From Kitasatospora viridis (GTDB lineage: Bacteria > Actinomycetota > Actinomycetes > Streptomycetales > Streptomycetaceae), in assembly GCF_007829815.1 (NCBI RefSeq), contig NZ_VIWT01000001.1, positions 4,865,001 to 4,929,000 of the forward strand: DNA of 64,000 bases, given 5' to 3'. Shown one piece after another: positions 17,360 through 27,927 of the stretch. How positions within the stretch are numbered: position 1 is the first letter of the stretch; each line of letters begins with the position of its first letter. The notes under the pieces are model-generated. The model was not told the origin of the DNA and did no database searches. It worked only from the letters and a program-made list of their open reading frames with translations. The position numbers and the translations under genes were made by a program.

Positions 17360-17923
17360 TCAGGACCCGGCGGTGGCCGCGAAGGCGGAGCGGGTCGGGG
17401 CGCCGTCGGGCCCGGTCCAGCCGGCGGTGAGCGGGCCGGTGGTGGCCGGGGTCAGCACGCGGGTGAGCCGGACGGTGGCCGCGGTGGCCCGCGGGTCGGG
17501 CGTGACGGTGACCGTGGGCTCGGGGGTGTCGCTCTCGTCCTGGTGCTGGGCGGTGGTCTCGCCGCGCAGCAGGGCGGCGAGTTGGGCCAGCACCACCGGG
17601 TCGTACCCGCCGTCGTAGAACCAGCGGGTGCCGAGCACGCCGTGCTCGGCGGTGCCGACCAGGGCCTCGGTCGGGGCGTCGGGGAGCGGCTCGCCGCGGT
17701 AGGCCATCGGGACCAGGTAGCTGACCGGCTCGGCGTCGGCGGTGTCGGTGACGACCAGGAACTCGATGCCGACCTCGCCCGCCGGGTCGTCCAGGCGGAA
17801 GCCGCCGGCCTTGGCGAGCCGCGGGGCCGCGCCGGTGCCCCGGTACCAGCTCTGCGCGGGCAGCCATTCGGTGAGCAGCTCCACCTTGCTCGGGCTGACG
17901 GTGGTGTGGTGGACGACGGCCAT
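17360..17923 (-). CDS. Maltokinase N-terminal cap-like domain protein
   Basis: A 187-residue cytoplasmic protein resembling the N-terminal cap of mycobacterial maltokinase (Mak): MAVVHHTTVSPSKVELLTEW at 1-20, then WYRGTG, and FLVVTDTADAEPVSYLVPMAYRG at about 55-77, typical of the cap's beta-sheet. The kinase domain that normally follows is absent; after about residue 125 the sequence is Thr/Pro/Ala-rich. Stand-alone caps of this kind occur in actinomycetes, with no function known to me. It lies 91 bases downstream of soxR on the same strand. Maltokinase belongs to trehalose-to-glycogen metabolism, and the window has a trehalose-forming operon about 3.6 kb away, but a link is only suggestive. 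Confidence 0.75.
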   Translation of the reverse strand: MAVVHHTTVSPSKVELLTEWLPAQSWYRGTGAAPRLAKAGGFRLDDPAGEVGIEFLVVTDTADAEPVSYLVPMAYRGEPLPDAPTEALVGTAEHGVLGTRWFYDGGYDPVVLAQLAALLRGETTAQHQDESDTPEPTVTVTPDPRATAATVRLTRVLTPATTGPLTAGWTGPDGAPTRSAFAATAGS

Positions 17924-18014
17924 GGGTTCTCCTGGGGTGAGCGGTCTCTGACGATCTTGTAGGACGCGGCTGGGGCGCCGTCAGTTCGGTGACCTCGGAC
18001 GGTTGGACGGTGGG

Positions 18015-18473
18015 TCAGCGTTCGCGCTTCGGGAGCAGCCTGCGCGCGCCCGGGCCCTGCGCGCCCTGGATGTCCTGCGGGTTGTAGAGCGCGCAGCGGC
18101 CGAGCGAGAGGCAGCCGCACCCGACGCAGCCGGTGAGGTGGTCGCGCAGCCGTTGGAGGTCGGCGATCTGCTCGTCGATCCGCTCCTGCCAGGCGGTGGC
18201 GACCGGGCGCCACTCGTCCATGCTGGGGGAGCGTTCGGCCGGCAGGTCCGCCATCGCCTCCCGGGCCTCCTCCAGCGAGAGGCCGACCGTCTGCGCCGCC
18301 TTGATGAAGGCGAGCCGGCGCAGGGTCTGGCGCGCGTAGGTCCGGCGCCCGCCGGCTGTCCGCTCGGCCCGGATCAGGCCGAGCTCCTCGTAGTAGCGCA
18401 GCGCCGAGTGGGCGATGCCGCTGCGGGCGGCGAGTTCGCCGATGCTCAGGCGGTCGCGCAGGGGGGTGGTCAT
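18015..18473 (-). CDS. soxR: Redox-sensing transcriptional activator SoxR
   Basis: MerR-family regulator of 152 residues with a [2Fe-2S] cluster that senses redox-active compounds. The N-terminal winged helix is at 9-75 (LSIGELAARSGIAHSALRYY; GRRTYARQTLRRL), followed by the dimerisation helix. The cluster ligands are the four cysteines of CVGCGCLSLGRC at about 118-129 (spacing C-x2-C-x-C-x5-C), and the conserved tail NPQDIQGAQGPGARRLLP follows. In streptomycetes SoxR activates a few genes in response to endogenous redox-cycling metabolites rather than a SoxS cascade. A perfect SoxR-box-like palindrome occurs 1.5 kb away in front of the transketolase genes. Confidence 0.95.
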   Translation of the reverse strand: MTTPLRDRLSIGELAARSGIAHSALRYYEELGLIRAERTAGGRRTYARQTLRRLAFIKAAQTVGLSLEEAREAMADLPAERSPSMDEWRPVATAWQERIDEQIADLQRLRDHLTGCVGCGCLSLGRCALYNPQDIQGAQGPGARRLLPKRER

Positions 18474-18584
18474 GCGGGGATGGTAGCCGGGCGCGCCGGA
18501 GTGCTTGAGTGGTGATCGAACCGTTGCGACTCCTATGCGCTACCGGGCTTCTCCGCGCGGGTGGTGCGGCCGGAGGATGGCGGC

Positions 18585-19322
18585 ATGGCGAACGGGGGCG
18601 GGTCCGGGGGCGGACCGGGGCGGGCGGTGCTCGCCTGCCTGGGGGCGGTGCTGCTGCTGGTCGGGTGGGTGGGCTGGTGGGCCTACCACCTGGTGCGCCC
18701 CTCGCCGCCGGACGTCGCGGCGGTGGCGCGGGCTTCGGGCACCCGGGCGCTCGGTCAGTCCGCCGCAAGTCTGACGGACCGTCAGATCGGTTCGTTGAAG
18801 AACGGGTTGGGCTGGGCTGAGGCGGGCGGGACGGCCGTGGTGGACGAGTGCGGGGCCGATCTGGGCCGGGGCCTGGGCCCGTTCAGCTACTGGGGGCCGG
18901 TCACCTGCGGCCGCAGCGTCACGCTCTACCTCGGGTTCGACGGCGAGTTGCGGGACCGCCTCGCCGACATCGACCGGGTGGTCGCCGCGCTGGGGTGGGG
19001 CGGTGGCACCCCGGCGCTCGGCGGGAGCGCGCCGGTGCCCGTCGCCAGGACCTACAGCAGGCTCGGCCCCGCCCTGCCGCAGACCCGGCTGACGCTGCGG
19101 GTGACGCGGGCCGCGGCGGGCGCTGCGGACGTCGAGCCGATGCCGTGCCGGACGGACGCCGCGGCCGGCGGGGTGGTCGAGTGCACCGCGCCCGACCGGG
19201 CGGTCTACGTCGCGAAGCAGGCCGTGGCGGCCGCCGGGCTGGCCCGGGCGGACTCGCACGCCTACCTGGCCACCTTCACGATCGACGCGCCGTACTACCC
19301 GATGCCCGGGCGGGAGCGGTAG
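18585..19322 (+). CDS. Membrane-anchored hypothetical protein
   Basis: A 245-residue protein with no family recognised. After a Gly-rich start there is one transmembrane helix at about 15-35 (AVLACLGAVLLLVGWVGWWAY), then an extracytoplasmic domain with four or more cysteines (DECGAD, VTCGRS, PMPCRT, VECTAP) that could form two disulfides. The ATG at 18585 is preceded by GGAGG with an 8-base gap; an upstream in-frame GTG at 18561 is less likely. It is divergent from soxR and converges on another small membrane-protein gene. A 17-base palindrome of the dispersed CTGACGG type lies in its coding sequence. Confidence 0.65.
   Translation: MANGGGSGGGPGRAVLACLGAVLLLVGWVGWWAYHLVRPSPPDVAAVARASGTRALGQSAASLTDRQIGSLKNGLGWAEAGGTAVVDECGADLGRGLGPFSYWGPVTCGRSVTLYLGFDGELRDRLADIDRVVAALGWGGGTPALGGSAPVPVARTYSRLGPALPQTRLTLRVTRAAAGAADVEPMPCRTDAAAGGVVECTAPDRAVYVAKQAVAAAGLARADSHAYLATFTIDAPYYPMPGRER
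18770..18786. repeat. Dispersed palindrome CTGACGGWCCGTCAG, copy A
   Basis: TCTGACGGACCGTCAGA, perfect apart from the single central base, inside the coding sequence of the membrane-anchored protein. The same 15-base core occurs at 21229-21243 and 33626-33640, and a broken copy at 27811-27824. Confidence 0.5.
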
Positions 19323-19342
19323 GTGCGCCTGCGCCGGTGGGC

Positions 19343-19843
19343 TCAGTCGTGGCGGGTCGGGGCCAGCCAGTCCGGCAGCGGCTTGCGCGGCTTGCGTGGC
19401 GGGGCGGTGAGCCGGGCCAGGGCGTCGGGGTGCCGCACGGTCCGGGCGGCCGCCAGCCCGAGGGCGGCGAGCGCGGCGGCACCGGCCACCGCGTAGAGCT
19501 GGTGCGGCAGCATCCAGCCGGGCGTGAGGGCGAGCAGGACCGGTGCGGCGCAGGTGAGCACGGCGGCGACCCGGATCCGGTCGGCCGCGTCGGTCCGCCC
19601 GCGGCGCCAACTGGTCAGGGCGGCGGACCAGGCGATCAGCTGCGCGACGCCGAAGGCCGCGGCAGGCAGCATCATGACCAGCCAGATCAGACCGGCGAGT
19701 GCCCCCGCCCCGGCGCCCGGGGCGTAGGTCTGCCGGGCGATCCAGACGTACAGCGCGACGAAGCCGATCATGACCGCCGTCCAGACCGTCAGCTGACCGA
19801 CCGTCAGCCACCACGTGATGCGCACCGGTCGCGACGACCGCAT
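19343..19843 (-). CDS. Small integral membrane protein of unknown function
   Basis: A 166-residue protein with four predicted transmembrane helices at about 10-34, 44-68, 88-106 and 112-130, and a basic, Pro-rich cytoplasmic tail (APPRKPRKPLPDW). No family recognised. It is transcribed away from the transketolase operon, with about 170 bases between starts, and converges on the membrane-anchored gene to its left. Codon use fits a genuine gene. Confidence 0.65.
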   Translation of the reverse strand: MRSSRPVRITWWLTVGQLTVWTAVMIGFVALYVWIARQTYAPGAGAGALAGLIWLVMMLPAAAFGVAQLIAWSAALTSWRRGRTDAADRIRVAAVLTCAAPVLLALTPGWMLPHQLYAVAGAAALAALGLAAARTVRHPDALARLTAPPRKPRKPLPDWLAPTRHD

Positions 19844-19976
19844 TCCGACCCCCCGTTGGATGTGAAGCAGTCACCCACGCTACGCCGGGGCGGGCCGGCG
19901 AGCGGCCCCGATGGCGGCCCCGTTGCGCCGCTGGGACCTGACGGTGACGAAGATCGCCGGGCGTCGGAAAGGAGGC

Positions 19977-20007
19977 TTGACCTCAAGTGCACTTGAGGTA
20001 GGAGAGT
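19977..20007 (+). promoter_or_regulatory. SoxR-box promoter of the transketolase operon
   Basis: A perfect 20-base palindrome ACCTCAAGTGCACTTGAGGT at 19980-19999 sits between a -35 TTGACC (19977-19982) and a possible -10 GAGAGT (20002-20007), leaving the overlong 19-base spacer typical of MerR-family promoters. From memory the E. coli soxS box is CCTCAAGTTAACTTGAGG, differing only in two central bases. AGGAG at 20000-20004 is also a suitable ribosome site for the ATG at 20015, so transcription may alternatively start further upstream. SoxR is encoded 1.5 kb away. Confidence 0.7.
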
Positions 20008-20014
20008 CTTCCCC

Positions 20015-20683
20015 ATGACCAGGACCTACACGGACCTGCCCCAGCTGATGGGGCGGATGACCGGCGCCGAGAAGCACGGCCCGGCGGCACTCTCCACCCT
20101 CGACGCCCTCTGGGTGCTCTACGACCGGGTGCTCTACGGAAAGCCGGGGGACCCGGACCGGGACCGGTTCCTGCTCTCCAAGGGCCACGGCCCGATGGCC
20201 TACTACGCGGTGCTCGCCGCCAAGGGCCTGATGCCCGAGGAGTGGCTCGAAACCTTCGGGGCGTACGACTCCCCGCTCGGCCACCACCCGGACCGGATGC
20301 TGCTGCCGGCCGCCGAGATCGGCTCGGGCTCGCTGGGCCACGGGCTGCCGCTCGCCGTCGGCACGGCGCTCGGCCTGCGGGCTCAGGGGAGCGAGGCGGC
20401 CACCTGGACGCTGATCGGCGACGCCGAGTTCGACGAGGGCTCGAACCACGAGGCGCTCGCCTACGCCGGAGCGCTCGGCCTGTCGCGGCTGCACGCGATC
20501 GTCATCGACAACTCCTCCGCCACGCACGGCTGGTCCGGCGGCATCGCGGCCCGGTTCGAGGCGCACGGCTGGTCCACGGCCACCGTGGACGGGCACGACC
20601 ACCAGGCGCTGTACACCGCCTACACCACGCCCCACCCCGACCGCCCGCACGCCGTCATCGCCCGCGTCGAGCCCAAGAACTGA
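20015..20683 (+). CDS. Transketolase, N-terminal (thiamine-diphosphate binding) subunit
   Basis: A 222-residue stand-alone N-terminal half of transketolase, which transfers two-carbon ketol units in the pentose phosphate pathway. It has KGHGPMAYYAVLAAKG near 52-67, HHPDRM near 89, GSLGHGLPLAVGTALGLR near 106-123 and the thiamine-diphosphate motif GDAEFDEGSNHEAL near 137-150. The second half is the next gene, 17 bases downstream; the pair is equivalent to one short transketolase. Such split enzymes are often specialised (secondary metabolism or sugar scavenging) rather than the housekeeping enzyme. The operon starts at a SoxR-box-like palindrome. Confidence 0.92.
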   Translation: MTRTYTDLPQLMGRMTGAEKHGPAALSTLDALWVLYDRVLYGKPGDPDRDRFLLSKGHGPMAYYAVLAAKGLMPEEWLETFGAYDSPLGHHPDRMLLPAAEIGSGSLGHGLPLAVGTALGLRAQGSEAATWTLIGDAEFDEGSNHEALAYAGALGLSRLHAIVIDNSSATHGWSGGIAARFEAHGWSTATVDGHDHQALYTAYTTPHPDRPHAVIARVEPKN

Positions 20684-20700
20684 AAGAGGAGAAGAGACCC

Positions 20701-21591
20701 GTGGACACCATGCGCGAACGCTTCATCACCGTCACCACCGAGCTGCTCGACGAGGACCCGCGCGCCGCCCTGGTGCTGGCCGACATCAGCGCCTCCTCCT
20801 TCGGCCGGGCCGCCGAGGCCCACCCCGACCGGGTGCTCAACGTCGGCATCCGCGAGCAGCTGATGATCGGTGTGGCCGGCGGACTGGCGCTGACCGGGAT
20901 GCGCCCGATCGCCCACACCTTCGCCAGCTTCCTGGTCGAGCGCCCCTTCGAGCAGATCAAGCTGGACCTGAGCCACCAGGGGGTCGGCGCGGTGCTGGTC
21001 AGCGCGCTGGGCTCGTACGACTGGCCGGCCGGCGGCCGCACCCACATGTCGCCCGGGGACGTGGCGCTGCTCGACACGCTGCCCGACTGGACGGTGCACG
21101 TGCCCGGCCACCCGGACGAGGCCGAGGTGCTGCTGCGGCACGCGGTGGCCGACGGCAACCGCAACGTCTACGTGCGGCTGTCGAACCACCAGAACGCCGA
21201 AGCGCGGCAGGTCGTCCCGGGCGAGTTCCTGACGGTCCGTCAGGGCACGCGGGCGACGGTCGTCGCCGTCGGCCCGATGCTGGACGCCGTCCTCGCGGCG
21301 ACCGAGGGCATGGACGTCACCGTGCTCTACGCCGCCTCGATCCGCCCGTTCGACGCCGCCGCCCTGCGCGCCGCGGGCAGCACCGACGTGGTCCTGGTCG
21401 AGCCCTACCTGGCCGGCACCTCCGCCAACGCCGCGCACGAGGCGCTCGCCGACCTGCCGCACCGGGTGCTCGCCCTCGGCGTCCCGCGCGCGGAGCACCG
21501 CCACTACGGCGAGATGGACGAGCACCTGCGTGCCTACGGTCTCGACGCGGAGGGGATCAAGGGAAAGCTGGCGGGTTTCCTGCGGCCGTGA
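20701..21591 (+). CDS. Transketolase, C-terminal subunit
   Basis: A 296-residue partner of the preceding gene, containing the pyrimidine-binding domain (about 1-165) and the C-terminal transketolase domain. DISASSF and RVLNVGIREQLMIGVAGGLA carry the conserved Glu that activates thiamine diphosphate. GSYDWPAGGRTHMS and DVVLVEPYLAGTSA follow. The GTG at 20701 is chosen because AGAGGAG ends nine bases before it; ATG at 20710 would be too far. Its 3' end overlaps the convergent treZ by 35 bases. A CTGACGG-type palindrome is embedded at 21229-21243. Confidence 0.92.
   Translation: MDTMRERFITVTTELLDEDPRAALVLADISASSFGRAAEAHPDRVLNVGIREQLMIGVAGGLALTGMRPIAHTFASFLVERPFEQIKLDLSHQGVGAVLVSALGSYDWPAGGRTHMSPGDVALLDTLPDWTVHVPGHPDEAEVLLRHAVADGNRNVYVRLSNHQNAEARQVVPGEFLTVRQGTRATVVAVGPMLDAVLAATEGMDVTVLYAASIRPFDAAALRAAGSTDVVLVEPYLAGTSANAAHEALADLPHRVLALGVPRAEHRHYGEMDEHLRAYGLDAEGIKGKLAGFLRP
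21229..21243. repeat. Dispersed palindrome CTGACGGWCCGTCAG, copy B
   Basis: CTGACGGTCCGTCAG within the transketolase C-terminal gene. The preceding bases GTTC are shared with copy D, giving a 19-base identity between unrelated loci. Confidence 0.5.
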
Positions 21592-23260
21592 TCACGCAGG
21601 ACCGGGGGCCGAGGCGGGTACCCGACACCGTTCCCCAGCTCAGCACCGGGGCACCGGACAGCACCTCCGCCTCCTTCTCGCCGAAGTTCACCGTCACCGC
21701 GAACTTTCCCCGGTGCAGGGTGAACCAGCCGGCCGCCTCGTCGAAGTCGACCCGCACCCGCCGCAGGTCGGGGTCGCAGAGTTCCGGAGAGGCCTTCCGT
21801 AGCCGGATCAACTGCCGGTACCACTGCAGCAGTTCGGCGTGCTCGCCGGAGCGCGGCTCGGCCCAGTCCAGGGTGGACGCCAGCACCGTGGCCCGGGCCT
21901 GCGGGTCCGGCACCTGCTCCGCCGCCCAGCCGTGCGCGGTGAACTCCCGCCGCCGGCCCTGCCGGACGGCCTCGGCGAGCTCGGGGTCGGTGTGGTCGGT
22001 GAAGTACTGCCAGGGCGTCGAGGCCCCCCACTCCTCGCCCATGAAGAGCATCGGCGTGAACGGCGAGCAGAACACCAGCGCCGCCGTCAGGGCCAGTTGG
22101 CCGGCGGACAGGCGGTCGCCGACCGCGCGGTTGCCGATCTGGTCGTGGGTCTGCGCGTAGCCCAGCAGCCGGTGCCCGTACGCGGTGGCGAACGGCCGGC
22201 CGTGGTGGCGTCCGCGGAACGCGGACCAGGTGCCGTCGTGGAACCACCCCCGGGTCAGCACCCGGGCCAGCGCCGCCAGCGGCGCCCGCCCGAAGTCCGC
22301 GTAGTAGCCCTGGGTCTCGCCGGTCACGGCGGTGTGCAGCGCGTGGTGGAAGTCGTCGCTCCACTGGGCGGCCAGCCCGTGGCCGCCGGCCTGCCGGGGG
22401 TCGGTGATCCGGGGCGCGTTCAGGTCGGACTCGGCGACCAGGAACAGCGGCCGGCCCAGCGAGACGGCCAACTCGTCGACGGCGATCGCCAGTTCCTCCA
22501 GGAAGTGCACCGCCCGGTCGTCCACCAGGGCGTGCACCGCGTCCAACCGCAGGCCGTCCACCCGGTAGTCGCGCAGCCAGGCGAGCGCGCTCTGCCGGAA
22601 GTAGGCGCGCACCTCGTCCGAGCCGGGCGCGTCCAGGTTGACCGCCGCGCCCCACGGGGTGTGGTGCCGCTCGGTGAAGTAGGGGCCGTAGGCCGGGAGG
22701 TGGTTGCCGGACGGGCCGAGGTGGTTGTGCACCACGTCGAGGATCACGCCGAGGCCCTTGCGGTGCGCGGCGTCGACGAACCGCTTGAGCCCCTCGGGAC
22801 CGCCGTACGGCTCGTGCACGGCCCAGGGGGCGACCCCGTCGTAGCCCCAGCCGTGGACGCCGGGGAACGGGCAGACCGGCATCAGCTCCACGAAGTCCAC
22901 GCCGAGCGCGACCAGGTGGTCCAGGTGCTGCTCGGCGGCGGCGAAGGTGCCGGCCGGGGTGAAGGTGCCGATGTGCAGCTCGTAGACCACGGAGCCGGCC
23001 AGCGGCCTGCCGTGCCAAGGGACTTCGGACCAGCGGAAGGCGGCGTGGTCGACCGGCAGGCTCGGTCCGTCCGGACCGTCGGGCTGCCGGGCCGAGCGCG
23101 GGTCGGGCAGCGCGGGCCCGCCGTCCAGCCGGAACCCGTAGCGGCCGGCCGGCGCCTCGCCCTGCCACCAGCCGCCCTCGGCGGCGCGCAGCGGGTGCCC
23201 GCTGCCGTCCACCTCGACCTCGACCCGCCGCGCCGCGGGGGCCCACACCCGGTACTCCAC
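21557..23260 (-). CDS. treZ: Malto-oligosyltrehalose trehalohydrolase
   Basis: Second enzyme of the TreY-TreZ route: it cuts the alpha-1,4 bond next to the terminal trehalosyl unit, releasing trehalose. The 567-residue protein begins with the N-terminal beta-sandwich (MEYRVWAPAARRVEVEVDG), then a GH13 barrel: DVVHNHLGPSGNHL, nucleophile Asp in VDGLRLDAVHAL, acid/base Glu in LFLVAESDLN and THDQIGNRAVGDR. The C-terminal beta domain ends the protein. It lies 3 bases after treY, consistent with coupled translation. Its last 35 bases overlap the transketolase gene on the opposite strand. Confidence 0.96.
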   Translation of the reverse strand: MEYRVWAPAARRVEVEVDGSGHPLRAAEGGWWQGEAPAGRYGFRLDGGPALPDPRSARQPDGPDGPSLPVDHAAFRWSEVPWHGRPLAGSVVYELHIGTFTPAGTFAAAEQHLDHLVALGVDFVELMPVCPFPGVHGWGYDGVAPWAVHEPYGGPEGLKRFVDAAHRKGLGVILDVVHNHLGPSGNHLPAYGPYFTERHHTPWGAAVNLDAPGSDEVRAYFRQSALAWLRDYRVDGLRLDAVHALVDDRAVHFLEELAIAVDELAVSLGRPLFLVAESDLNAPRITDPRQAGGHGLAAQWSDDFHHALHTAVTGETQGYYADFGRAPLAALARVLTRGWFHDGTWSAFRGRHHGRPFATAYGHRLLGYAQTHDQIGNRAVGDRLSAGQLALTAALVFCSPFTPMLFMGEEWGASTPWQYFTDHTDPELAEAVRQGRRREFTAHGWAAEQVPDPQARATVLASTLDWAEPRSGEHAELLQWYRQLIRLRKASPELCDPDLRRVRVDFDEAAGWFTLHRGKFAVTVNFGEKEAEVLSGAPVLSWGTVSGTRLGPRSCVITAAGNPPAFP

Positions 23261-23263
23261 GTC

Positions 23264-25498
23264 TCATGCCTCCCGGACCAGCAGGGCGGCGCCGGTCACG
23301 GCGCCGGTGAACTCGGTTTCGGACAGCAAGTCGCGCCAGCGACCCGCCAGTTCGCATCGCAGCGGCTCGGCCCGGGTGGCCCGCGCGTAGGGCAGCCGGG
23401 GGGCCAGCACCGTCACCTCCGGCCCGCGCCGGAAGGCCACCAGGTGCGGGTCGGCGGCCAGCGCGCGGTACGGGCCCAGCGAGGGGCGCAGGCCCAGTGC
23501 GGTGCGGGTCAGGTGCAGCTTGCGCCGGGCGAACTCGCCGGTCGCCGGGGCGCCGAAGTCCACCACCGCGCGGTTGTCCGGGTCGACCAGGGTGTGCAGT
23601 GGCAGCTCGGAGCCCTGGTAGAGGTCGGGGACGCCGGGCAGGGTCAGGTGCAGCAGCGCCGCCGAGAGCGAGTTGGACTGCGCGAACGGCTCCAGGAAGG
23701 CCATGAACCCGTCGATCCGGTGCACGAGTTCGGGCATCGCCAGGACCCGTCGGGCGTAGTCGGTCACCGCCGCCTCGTAGGCCGGGTCCGGCGCCGTCCA
23801 CCGGGTCGCCTGCTTCGCCTCGCGCAGCGACTTGAGCAGCACGCCGACCAGCCGCTCGGGCGGGATCGGCCAGGCCGCCACCAGGGTCTGCCAGAGCAGC
23901 CACTCGGCGTTGCGGTCGGCCAGCCCGCCGGCCAGCGCCGACCAGGCGGTGCACTCCTCGACCCAGCGCTCCGGCAGCTCGGCCAGCACCGCGAGCCGGG
24001 CCCGGGCGTCCGCGCTGCGCTTGGTGTCGTGGGTGGAGAGCGCCGTCATGGTGTGCGGCCAGTGCTGCTCCAGCCAGCAGCACCAGTCGTGGAAGTCGGC
24101 CGGCTCGACTCCCGGGTGCGCCGGGTCCCCGCCGACCTCGTTGAGGCTGAGCAGCGGGTGGTAGCGGTAGAAGGCGGTGTCCTCCACCCCCTTGGCGGCC
24201 ACGGCGGCGGCGGTCTGCGCGAACCGGGCCCGGAACTCGTCCTTCGCCGGGCTGGAGCCGAGGTGACCCTGGGTCAGCAGCTCGACGAACTGGCGCGCGT
24301 CGGCCGGTGTCGTGACGGTGCGTTCGGTGGCGTGCCAGTAGGGGCGGTAGACGGTGTAGTGCGCGAGGAGCTCGCGCAGCGCCTCCCGCACCGCCTCGGG
24401 TGAGAAGTCGGCCAGCTCGACCTCCGCCGCTCCGATCCGCCCCGCCAGCCGCACCAGCCGGCTGACCTCCGCCGCCAGCTCGCCCGCCACCAGCTCCGCG
24501 CGCCCGACCCGCGCCGCCTGCGCCGCCCCGCCCCGCACCCCGGTGTACTCGGCGTACAGCGCCGCCAGCCGCCGGGCCCCCGCCCCGTCGGTGAGCACCC
24601 CGTCGACGTACCGCAGCGCGTCGTACCCCGTGGTCCCCGCGCACGCCCAGTCGGCCGGCAGCCGCTCGGTGCCGGTGAGGATCTTCTCCACCACCGTGTA
24701 GGCCCCGCCCGAGGCGGCGGCGAGGCGGGCCAGGTAGCCGGCGGGGTCGGCCAGACCGTCCGGGTGGTCCACCCGGAACCCGTCCAGCACCCCCTCGGCC
24801 CGCAGCCGCAGCAGCACCCCGTGGGTGGCGGCGAACACCTCCGGGTCCTCGACCCGCAGCGCGATCAGGTCGTTGATGGTGAAGAACCGGCGGTAGTTCA
24901 GCTCCTGGTCCGCCAGCCGCCACCAGGCCAGCCGGTAGTGCTGGCGCCGCAGCAGCTCGGGCAGCGGCAGCCCGGCGGTGCCGGGGCGCAGCGGGAGCAC
25001 GTGGTCGTAGTAGCGCAGGGTGTCCTGGTCCACCTTCAGCTCGCCGAGTTCGAGCACCGCGCCCAGCCGGTCGCCGAGCAGCGGCAGCAGCACCCGGCCG
25101 CCCTGCGCGGCCCAGTCGATGTCGAACCAGCGCGCGTACGGCGACCCGGGCCCGTCGCGCAGCACGTGCCAGAGCGGCGAGTTGAGCCGCTCGGGCACCG
25201 GCACGGCCATGTGGTTGGGCACCACGTCGGCGATCAGCCCCAGGCCGTGGGCCCGGGCCGCGGCGGCGAGCGACCGCAGCGCCCGCTCGCCGCCGAGCTG
25301 TTCGCTGATCCGGCCGTGGTCGACCGTGTCGTAGCCGTGGGTCGAGCCGGGCGCGGCCTCCAGCAGCGGCGACAGGTGCAGGTGGGAGACGCCGAGGCCG
25401 GCCAGGTACGGCACGGCCGCCTCGGCGTCCGCCAGGGTGAACGCGGGCTGCAGCTGCAACCGGTAACTGGCCGTCGGCCAGGGGGCACGGGTGGTCAC
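23264..25498 (-). CDS. treY: Malto-oligosyltrehalose synthase
   Basis: Isomerises the reducing-end alpha-1,4 bond of malto-oligosaccharides to an alpha,alpha-1,1 bond, making maltooligosyl trehalose for TreZ. The protein has 744 residues, GH13 family: ASYRLQLQPAFTLADAEAAV at 9-28, DVVPNHMAVP near 91, nucleophile region FRVDHPDGLADPAGYL near 230, catalytic Glu in VVEKIL, and FSPEAVREALRELL further on. The start is GTG at 25498, agreeing with the conserved N-terminus. It is the middle gene of glgX-treY-treZ, 62 bases after glgX. Confidence 0.96.
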   Translation of the reverse strand: MTTRAPWPTASYRLQLQPAFTLADAEAAVPYLAGLGVSHLHLSPLLEAAPGSTHGYDTVDHGRISEQLGGERALRSLAAAARAHGLGLIADVVPNHMAVPVPERLNSPLWHVLRDGPGSPYARWFDIDWAAQGGRVLLPLLGDRLGAVLELGELKVDQDTLRYYDHVLPLRPGTAGLPLPELLRRQHYRLAWWRLADQELNYRRFFTINDLIALRVEDPEVFAATHGVLLRLRAEGVLDGFRVDHPDGLADPAGYLARLAAASGGAYTVVEKILTGTERLPADWACAGTTGYDALRYVDGVLTDGAGARRLAALYAEYTGVRGGAAQAARVGRAELVAGELAAEVSRLVRLAGRIGAAEVELADFSPEAVREALRELLAHYTVYRPYWHATERTVTTPADARQFVELLTQGHLGSSPAKDEFRARFAQTAAAVAAKGVEDTAFYRYHPLLSLNEVGGDPAHPGVEPADFHDWCCWLEQHWPHTMTALSTHDTKRSADARARLAVLAELPERWVEECTAWSALAGGLADRNAEWLLWQTLVAAWPIPPERLVGVLLKSLREAKQATRWTAPDPAYEAAVTDYARRVLAMPELVHRIDGFMAFLEPFAQSNSLSAALLHLTLPGVPDLYQGSELPLHTLVDPDNRAVVDFGAPATGEFARRKLHLTRTALGLRPSLGPYRALAADPHLVAFRRGPEVTVLAPRLPYARATRAEPLRCELAGRWRDLLSETEFTGAVTGAALLVREA

Positions 25499-25560
25499 AC
25501 CCCATTGCTACCCGCTCGCCCCGCCCGGTACGACCGTTTTGGCCCGACCGGCCGGTGCGC

Positions 25561-27672
<2,112 letters not shown>

Positions 27673-27810
27673 GAGCCTCAACTTCCCTGGGGTCGCGCGC
27701 GGCACACCGCCGACTGACACACTGTCACTGGCATGGTTGCCGTTCCGCAGGGTTTCTGACGCCCTTTCGGCTCGCTTTCGCCCGAACGGGTGTCCGGCCG
27801 GCCGCGCTTC

Positions 27811-27824
27811 CTGACGGTCCGTCC
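27811..27824. repeat. Dispersed palindrome, broken copy C
   Basis: CTGACGGTCCGTCC, preceded by TTC as in copies B and D, in the divergent gap between glgX and the HEPN gene. The last bases of the palindrome are lost. Confidence 0.35.
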
Positions 27825-27927
27825 ACTCGGGGTCGTCGACGGACTGCCCGGCCGACCGGGTCGGCAGTACCCTTGATCGTCACGTCGCCTCCGCTCGGGG
27901 AGGGGCGGCCTAGAGGTGAGGTAGCGC

